From Streptomyces sp. CB01201 (GTDB taxonomy: Bacteria; Actinomycetota; Actinomycetes; Streptomycetales; Streptomycetaceae), in the NCBI RefSeq assembly GCF_002803085.1, contig NZ_NNBJ01000002.1:251561-315560 (forward strand): DNA of 64,000 nucleotides. Direction: 5' to 3'. Within the stretch, counting starts at the first letter, position 1. Each line of letters starts with the position of its first letter. The notes under the pieces are model-generated. The model was not told the origin of the DNA. It ran no database searches and saw nothing but the letters and a program-made list of their open reading frames with translations. The position numbers and the translations under genes are program-made. Positions 53,371 to 64,000 of this stretch are shown here, piece after piece.

Positions 53371-54537
53371 CTACCAGGCGACGCAGAGCCGGGCGAGCCC
53401 GCGGGTGGCCAGCCCGTCCTTCCAGACGAACGGGGAGTCGCCGTCGGCGAGCCGCAGCGTCGGGAAGCGGTGCAGGAGGCGTTCGAGGACGATGCGCACC
53501 TGGAGCCTCGCCAGCGGTGCGCCCAGGCAGCGGTGCACACCGTGACCGAACGTGAGGTGCGAGGCGTCGTGTCCGGTGACGATGTTCATCGACTCTGCGT
53601 CCGCGAACACGGCGGCGTCACGGTTGCCGTGCACCAGGGCGACCATCACGCCCTCGCCCGGCTGCACCAGGACATCGCCGACCTGCACCGGTTCGGTCGC
53701 GACGCGGGGGAAGGCGAGCGGCGTGGCGGGGCTCAGCCGGATCAGTTCCTCCACCGCGTTACCGAGCCGGTCGGGGTGCTCGCTCAGCTCCTCGTACACC
53801 TTGCGGTCGGTCAGCAGCGAGAGCGTCGCAAGGCCGATCTGGCCGCCGGTGGTCTCGTAGCCGGCCATCAGCAGGGTGAGCCCCAGGGTGAGGAGCTCGT
53901 TCATGGACAGCTCGCCCTGGTCGTGCGCGGCGATCAGGTCGCTGAGCATGTCCTCCTGCGGATCGCGGCGCTTGCGCTCCAGCAACTCGCTTATGTACTC
54001 GATGAGTTCGATGCGGTAGCGAACCTTCTCGCGGGGGCTGCTCGCGTTGATGTCGAAGAGCACCTCGACCCAGCCGCTGAAGCGGGGGCTGTCCTCCTCG
54101 GGAACGCCGAGCATGGAGCACAGCACCGAGAGCGGCAGCGGCCTCGCGAGGTTCTCGATCAGATCGGCGCCGTGGCCCAGTTCGACGACCGCGTCGAGGT
54201 GCCGGTCGGTGAGATCCTCCACGAAGGTGCTCATCCGCGCCATGCGGCCCGTGGAGAACCCGCCGCTGACCAGCCGCCTCAGCCGGGCGTGCGGGCTACC
54301 GTCCATGCTCATCATGGAGTCCGCCGCCGGTTGGGCGTCGTTGAACCTCGGCGCCTTGGGTGCGAGCGCCGCGACCCGGCTGAACCTCTTGTCGGTCAGG
54401 ACCGAGCGGCCCAGCGCGTAGTTGCGCACCAGCCACATGTCGTCGCCGGTCGGCGTGACGATGCGGACGACGTCTTCGGCACCGGGCTGCATGAAGTCGG
54501 GCAGCGGACCCAACTGGTCGGCCGTGGACTGCCTCAT
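53371..54537 (-). CDS. Cytochrome P450, candidate alpha-hydroxylase of the polyketide acid
   Basis: A 388-residue bacterial P450 with a normal I-helix (AGYETT), ExxR (EELIR) and heme loop [11 protein letters not shown] chose ATG 54537, 13 bp after the aminotransferase stop with AGAGAGG upstream; the longer open frame overlaps that gene and reads as non-coding. It is the second gene of the aminotransferase-P450-PKS-PKS-TE/oxidase operon. Because the fused oxidase needs a 2-hydroxy acid, an oxygenase that installs that hydroxyl on the PKS-bound or free acyl chain is the missing step, and this P450 is the best candidate. Epoxidation of the C2-C3 alkene is an alternative. A 91-bp gap separates it from the PKS start. 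Confidence 0.93.
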   Translation of the reverse strand: MRQSTADQLGPLPDFMQPGAEDVVRIVTPTGDDMWLVRNYALGRSVLTDKRFSRVAALAPKAPRFNDAQPAADSMMSMDGSPHARLRRLVSGGFSTGRMARMSTFVEDLTDRHLDAVVELGHGADLIENLARPLPLSVLCSMLGVPEEDSPRFSGWVEVLFDINASSPREKVRYRIELIEYISELLERKRRDPQEDMLSDLIAAHDQGELSMNELLTLGLTLLMAGYETTGGQIGLATLSLLTDRKVYEELSEHPDRLGNAVEELIRLSPATPLAFPRVATEPVQVGDVLVQPGEGVMVALVHGNRDAAVFADAESMNIVTGHDASHLTFGHGVHRCLGAPLARLQVRIVLERLLHRFPTLRLADGDSPFVWKDGLATRGLARLCVAW

Positions 54538-54550
54538 CCGGGAAACCTCT

Positions 54551-55729
54551 CTACTTGTCGGCGGGCCGGGCGGCACGGATCCGGCGCTCGACCTCGCGCA
54601 GCAGCTCGGCCTGTCGGTTGAACGCGATGCGTACGTACTGCTCGCCCCGGGCCGGATCGGCGAACGAGGGGCCACCGGGCACGACCAGGACCCCTGCGGT
54701 GTCGAGGAGTTCGAGGACGAAGGCCCTGCTGTCCTTCTCGCCCCCGGTGAGGGGGCTCACGTCCGCGAAGAGGAAGCAGCCGCCTTCGGCGGGGGCGATC
54801 TTCATGCCCATTCCTGTGAAGATCTCCAGGGCCAGGTCGCGGCGGCGGCCCATCTCCTGGGCGGCGGTCTTCAGGTCCGCCGAGACGGCGGCCAGTCCGA
54901 CGGCCACCTGCAAGGGGGTCGCGGCGCCGTTCGTCGTGAGCTCGTGCACGCGACGCAGCGCCTGGGTGCGGACGGGGTCCGCGCGCAGGAATCCGAGCCG
55001 CCAGCCGCTGATCGCGTAGCTCTTGGAGAGCGAGCCGACGACGATGCCGCGCTCGGCGAGCCCGGGCACTTCGGTGATCGACGTCTGGACCCGGCCGTCG
55101 AAGACGAAGTTGCTGTACACCTCGTCGCAGATGACGGTGACGTCCCACTGCTCGCACAACTCGGCTATCTGGTGCAGCTCTTGGCGGTCCAGTACCCGGC
55201 CGGTGGGGTTGCCCGGCGAATTCAGGAGAACGGCGCGGGTGCGAGGGGTGAAGGCGGCGGCCAGTTCGTCCGGGTCGAAGCGCCAGTCGGGCGCGTGCAG
55301 CGGAACGAACCGCGGCACGGCGCCGGCCAGCGCGATGGCCGCCTTGAACTGCTCGTAGCCCGGGTCGAGCAGGACGACCTCGTCGCCGGGTTCCACGACA
55401 GTGAGCAGAGCCACGCAGAGTGCCTCGGTGGCGCCGACGGTGACGGTCAGTTCGGTCAGCGGGTCGGTCGGCGTGCTGAGGGTGTCGGCGATCCGCTCCC
55501 GGAGCAGCACGTCGCCCGAGGGGTGGTCGTACTGGTTGCGCCCGCCGCGCATGGCCTCGTAGGCCGCGTCGATGATGTCGGGAGCGGGCTCGGGATATCC
55601 GGGCGTGCCGAGCGCCAGGTCGATGGCGCCGCGCTCACGCGCCAGCAGGAAGAGCTCGCCCAGACTATTGCCTTCGAGTGCCGCGGCTCTCGACGAGATG
55701 TATGGCTGATGGGTCCTGGAATCCGCCAT
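54551..55729 (-). CDS. PLP-dependent aminotransferase (fold type I, class I/II)
   Basis: A 392-residue aminotransferase: LALGTPGYPEP entrance, NSPGNPTG, CDEVYSNFVFDG with the PLP-ring Asp, SLSKSYAISGWRLG with the Schiff-base Lys, and YVRIAFN with the carboxylate-binding Arg. It resembles aromatic and broad-specificity enzymes in the group that includes HpgT-like proteins. A strong AGGAGGAGG ribosome site precedes the ATG. It is the first gene of the minus-strand operon. Together with the alpha-hydroxyacid oxidase it would turn the 2-oxo form of the polyketide acid into an L-alpha-amino acid for an NRPS module. The start region faces the divergent promoter stretch at 55730-56466. Confidence 0.95.
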   Translation of the reverse strand: MADSRTHQPYISSRAAALEGNSLGELFLLARERGAIDLALGTPGYPEPAPDIIDAAYEAMRGGRNQYDHPSGDVLLRERIADTLSTPTDPLTELTVTVGATEALCVALLTVVEPGDEVVLLDPGYEQFKAAIALAGAVPRFVPLHAPDWRFDPDELAAAFTPRTRAVLLNSPGNPTGRVLDRQELHQIAELCEQWDVTVICDEVYSNFVFDGRVQTSITEVPGLAERGIVVGSLSKSYAISGWRLGFLRADPVRTQALRRVHELTTNGAATPLQVAVGLAAVSADLKTAAQEMGRRRDLALEIFTGMGMKIAPAEGGCFLFADVSPLTGGEKDSRAFVLELLDTAGVLVVPGGPSFADPARGEQYVRIAFNRQAELLREVERRIRAARPADK

Positions 55730-55816
55730 GCTCCCCTCCTCCTGATGGTTGGTCTGCCGGAATGGCGAGCTCGCGTCCGGGTGGGCGGTCGGCTCCGGAG
55801 AATTCGCAGAAATAGT

Positions 55817-55838
55817 GTTCCGACAAAACGTGCGGAAC
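55817..55838. promoter_or_regulatory. Inverted-repeat operator candidate upstream of the aminotransferase operon
   Basis: GTTCCG and CGGAAC form a perfect 6-bp inverted repeat around a 10-nt AT-rich centre, 88 bp upstream of the aminotransferase start. The size and spacing suit a dimeric helix-turn-helix regulator, but no candidate regulator for it is encoded in the window. Confidence 0.4.
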
Positions 55839-56095
55839 TAGAAAGGTGGAATCCAATCAAGCCGCCGACGGCGCCGTGTGAACTCGATCACCCTGCCGGT
55901 ATCGACGGGTCGGAATTGTTCGCGATTCCTATCGGGTCGCGTTGCCGTGCCACACCCGGCTTCGCCCGAACATACCCGGCGATCGGTAATTGGTGAACCG
56001 GATGGCGGCCAGTGCCCGCGTCCCGGCGACGGGACACCGCGGCCCGCGATCCAGGGAGTCGGCGGGGCGCGGTGCGACGGGGTCGATACTGTTCT

Positions 56096-56126
56096 GACCG
56101 GTGATTTCAGACCGGTGAGACGGTCT
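56096..56126. promoter_or_regulatory. Direct repeats GACCGGTGA and small hairpin
   Basis: GACCGGTGA occurs at 56096 and 56110, 14 bp apart. The second copy overlaps AGACCG-N6-CGGTCT (56109-56126), a perfect inverted repeat. The cluster lies about 340 bp before the P450 start. It may be a regulator site or leader structure; there is no independent support. Confidence 0.3.
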
Positions 56127-56466
56127 TTGGTCATCTGATGGGAAGAGCGGGCTCCTGCCTTGGCAGAGCTTTCGCGCGCTGCCCTTGCCGAACCTTGACG
56201 TGAACGGGGTCGGCTTGCTTGCGTTACGGTTCCGCGCAGTCAATCGAGACCGGAAAGCGAATGGGAGGAGTGCAGGGCGGCCGACCGCATCAGAACTGTG
56301 AACGCACTCGGCAAACGTTGGTCCGTCTTACTCTCCCGCTCTCGGCGTCACTGGTGAACGCCGGATTCCGTTTCGACAGCATTCCGACCCCGCGCGGCCA
56401 GCGACCCTTCGCCGGGGATCTGCCAGTGCTGGGCACTCCGACCTGGCGAAAGGCGAGGCACTGACC

Positions 56467-57687
56467 ATGACCACTTCGACCGTGAACGGCATCGACCTCA
56501 CCGACCCGGGGGTCTTTCTGGCCTCCGGCGCCGAACTGGTCGACATGTGGCGACGGTTCAGGGAGGAATCCCCCGTCCACTGGCACGAGGTGTCCGACCG
56601 TGCCGTCCCTGGATTCTGGGTGCTGTCGCGCTACGACGACGTCATGCAGGTCTACCGGGACAACAAGCGGTTCACCTCCGAACGGGGCAACGTCCTGACC
56701 ACCCTCCTGGAGGGCGGCGACTCGGCCGCGGGCAAGATGCTGGCCGTCACGGACGGCCGCCGCCATCGCGAACTGCGCAATCTGCTGCTGAAGGCGTTCT
56801 CGCCCCGGGTGCTGGAGCCCGTGGTGGCCGGGGTGCGGGAGCGCGCCGACCAACTGGTGCGGCACGCCGTCGAGAGCGGCGACTGCGACTTCGCCCAGGA
56901 CGTCGCCGAACACATACCGATGGCCACCATCGCGGACCTCCTCGGGGTGCCCCCGAGCGACCGGGACTATCTGTTGACCCTGACCAAGGAGGCGCTCAGC
57001 ACGGAGGAGGAGGGGCAGTCCGCGGACGAGGCGCTGGTCGCGCGCAACGAACTGCTCTTCTACTTCTCCGAGTTGGCCGCCGAGCGACGCGAGGAGCCGC
57101 ACGACGACGTGGTCAGCGTCCTCGCCACCAGCACGATCGACGGCGAGCCGCTCACCGAGCAGGAGATCATCTTCAACTGCTACAGCGTCATCATCGGCGG
57201 CGACGAGACGAGCAGGCTCTCCATGATCTGCGGCATGCGCGAGCTGATCGAGCACCCGGAGCAATGGCGGCGGCTCAAGTCCGGTGAGGTCTCCGTGGAC
57301 AGCGCCGTCGAAGAGGTGCTGCGCTGGGTCAGTCCCGCCATGCACTTCGGGCGCCGCGCTCTCCAGGACGTCGAGATCGGCGGCCGTACCGTGCACGCCG
57401 GAGATGTCGTCACACTCTGGAACAGCTCGGCCAACTACGACGAAACCGTCTTCGCCGACCCGGCCACCTTCGACCTGGGCCGCACGCCCAACAAGCACGT
57501 GTCGTTCGGGTACGGGCCGCACTTCTGCCTCGGGGCCCACCTGGGCCGGGCCGAGATCGCTGCCATGCTCACCGCGCTGCGCACCCACGTCGCCGAGGCC
57601 TCGCCGAACGGCCCGGCCAAGCCCATCCACTCCAACTTCCTGCACGGCTACAGCAGTCTGCCGGTCACCCTGCGTCCGGCCCGGTAG
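56467..57687 (+). CDS. Cytochrome P450 in the NRPS initiation operon
   Basis: A 406-residue bacterial P450: I-helix GGDETSR with a normal acid-alcohol pair, EEVLR for ExxR, and heme loop FGYGPHFCLG. The ATG has GAGG nine bases upstream. It lies 92 bp before the A-first NRPS and is read in the same direction, so it probably acts on the residue activated by that protein, such as carrier-bound amino-acid hydroxylation, or on the peptide. It is clearly different from the two other P450s, and no substrate can be assigned. A GC-rich 7-bp hairpin (57712-57731) lies in the short gap to the NRPS but has no T-tract. Confidence 0.94.
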   Translation: MTTSTVNGIDLTDPGVFLASGAELVDMWRRFREESPVHWHEVSDRAVPGFWVLSRYDDVMQVYRDNKRFTSERGNVLTTLLEGGDSAAGKMLAVTDGRRHRELRNLLLKAFSPRVLEPVVAGVRERADQLVRHAVESGDCDFAQDVAEHIPMATIADLLGVPPSDRDYLLTLTKEALSTEEEGQSADEALVARNELLFYFSELAAERREEPHDDVVSVLATSTIDGEPLTEQEIIFNCYSVIIGGDETSRLSMICGMRELIEHPEQWRRLKSGEVSVDSAVEEVLRWVSPAMHFGRRALQDVEIGGRTVHAGDVVTLWNSSANYDETVFADPATFDLGRTPNKHVSFGYGPHFCLGAHLGRAEIAAMLTALRTHVAEASPNGPAKPIHSNFLHGYSSLPVTLRPAR

Positions 57688-57779
57688 CGGTTCTCTCCGC
57701 CCGGCTGCCCTGCGCCGGCCCGGCCCGGCGCACCGACGTTCCCTCGATCCGCTCACCGTCTTGAACCTCAGGAGAATCC

Positions 57780-64000
<6,221 letters not shown>

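Larger units (their letters stand above)
55730..56466. promoter_or_regulatory. Divergent promoter region between aminotransferase and P450 operons
   Basis: This 737-bp gene-free stretch separates the minus-strand amino-acid operon from the plus-strand P450-NRPS unit. It is relatively AT-rich near 55800-55870, suiting a leftward promoter. It holds an inverted repeat at 55817-55838, a small hairpin with direct repeats at 56096-56126, and a TTGACG box at 56194-56199. CTTG cores at 56184 and 56194 are 10 rather than 11 bp apart, so no clear SARP array is present. Open frames such as 56219-56464 lack coding character or a ribosome site. Confidence 0.6.

Noticed and set aside
53280..53540. N-terminal extension of the loading PKS back to 53540
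   Set aside because: It overlaps the P450 C-terminus and reads as Ser/Arg/Pro-rich shadow; the GTG at 53279 has a better ribosome site and keeps the KS-like start.
54538..54675. Longer start of the operon P450
   Set aside because: The extra 46 residues overlap the aminotransferase and are non-coding in character; ATG 54537 has a ribosome site.
56219..56464. Small gene before the P450 at 56467
   Set aside because: Its translation has no known motif, it lacks a ribosome site, and it lies in the divergent promoter region.
57712..57731. Hairpin as a terminator between the P450 and the A-first NRPS
   Set aside because: A 7-bp GC stem without a T-run is expected often at this base composition, and the 92-bp spacing and shared direction favour one transcript.

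Overview
This window is high-GC DNA with strong G/C bias at third codon positions, Shine-Dalgarno starts of the GGAG/AGGAG type, GTG and TTG starts and no introns. It looks like a Streptomyces or close actinomycete. Essentially all 64 kb belong to one secondary-metabolite locus, cut at both ends, that builds a peptide containing a polyketide-derived residue and probably carrying sugars. I did not recognise it as a specific named cluster; family assignments rest on motifs read by eye.

Layout. (1) 1-171 is the tail of a glycosyltransferase whose stop codon overlaps the stop of a convergent small SARP activator (168-920). (2) A plus-strand block at 1706-32550 holds a four-module NRPS with thioesterase, MbtH, a P450, a Tat-exported FAD sugar-oxidase-like protein, a two-module NRPS with N-methyltransferase and its own thioesterase, an acyl-CoA dehydrogenase and a second glycosyltransferase. 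(3) A strong bidirectional hairpin at 32570-32599 separates this from a minus-strand operon (55729 down to 32651): aminotransferase, P450, two modular PKSs (loading plus three extension modules, all with DH and KR), and a thioesterase fused to an FMN alpha-hydroxyacid oxidase. (4) A 737-bp divergent promoter region (55730-56466) is followed by another P450 and an A-domain-first NRPS that runs off the right edge.

How it may work. The minus-strand operon reads as a dedicated pathway for a non-proteinogenic alpha-amino acid. The PKS would make a triene acyl chain (C10 if primed with isobutyrate). The P450 could hydroxylate the alpha carbon, the thioesterase would release the acid, the fused oxidase would give the 2-oxo acid and the aminotransferase the amino acid. 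This is the logic of polyketide-derived residues such as 2-amino-4-hexenoate of ilamycins or the 2-amino-8-methyl-nonadienoate of piperazimycins. In agreement with the latter, the first two adenylation domains of the large NRPS carry a binding-pocket signature I associate with piperazic acid. Two related glycosyltransferases plus an exported flavin oxidase suggest glycosylation followed by extracytoplasmic sugar oxidation. Matching three-copy, 11-bp-spaced CAAG heptamers in front of the oxidase and glycosyltransferase genes look like the operators of the local SARP.

The most interesting points are the five-gene amino-acid operon with its TE-oxidase fusion, the SARP operators, a near-identical AT cassette of foreign codon style in two PKS modules, an eroded loading KS, a dead epimerase and an extra half condensation domain in the right-hand NRPS, and two NRPSs that each end in a thioesterase.
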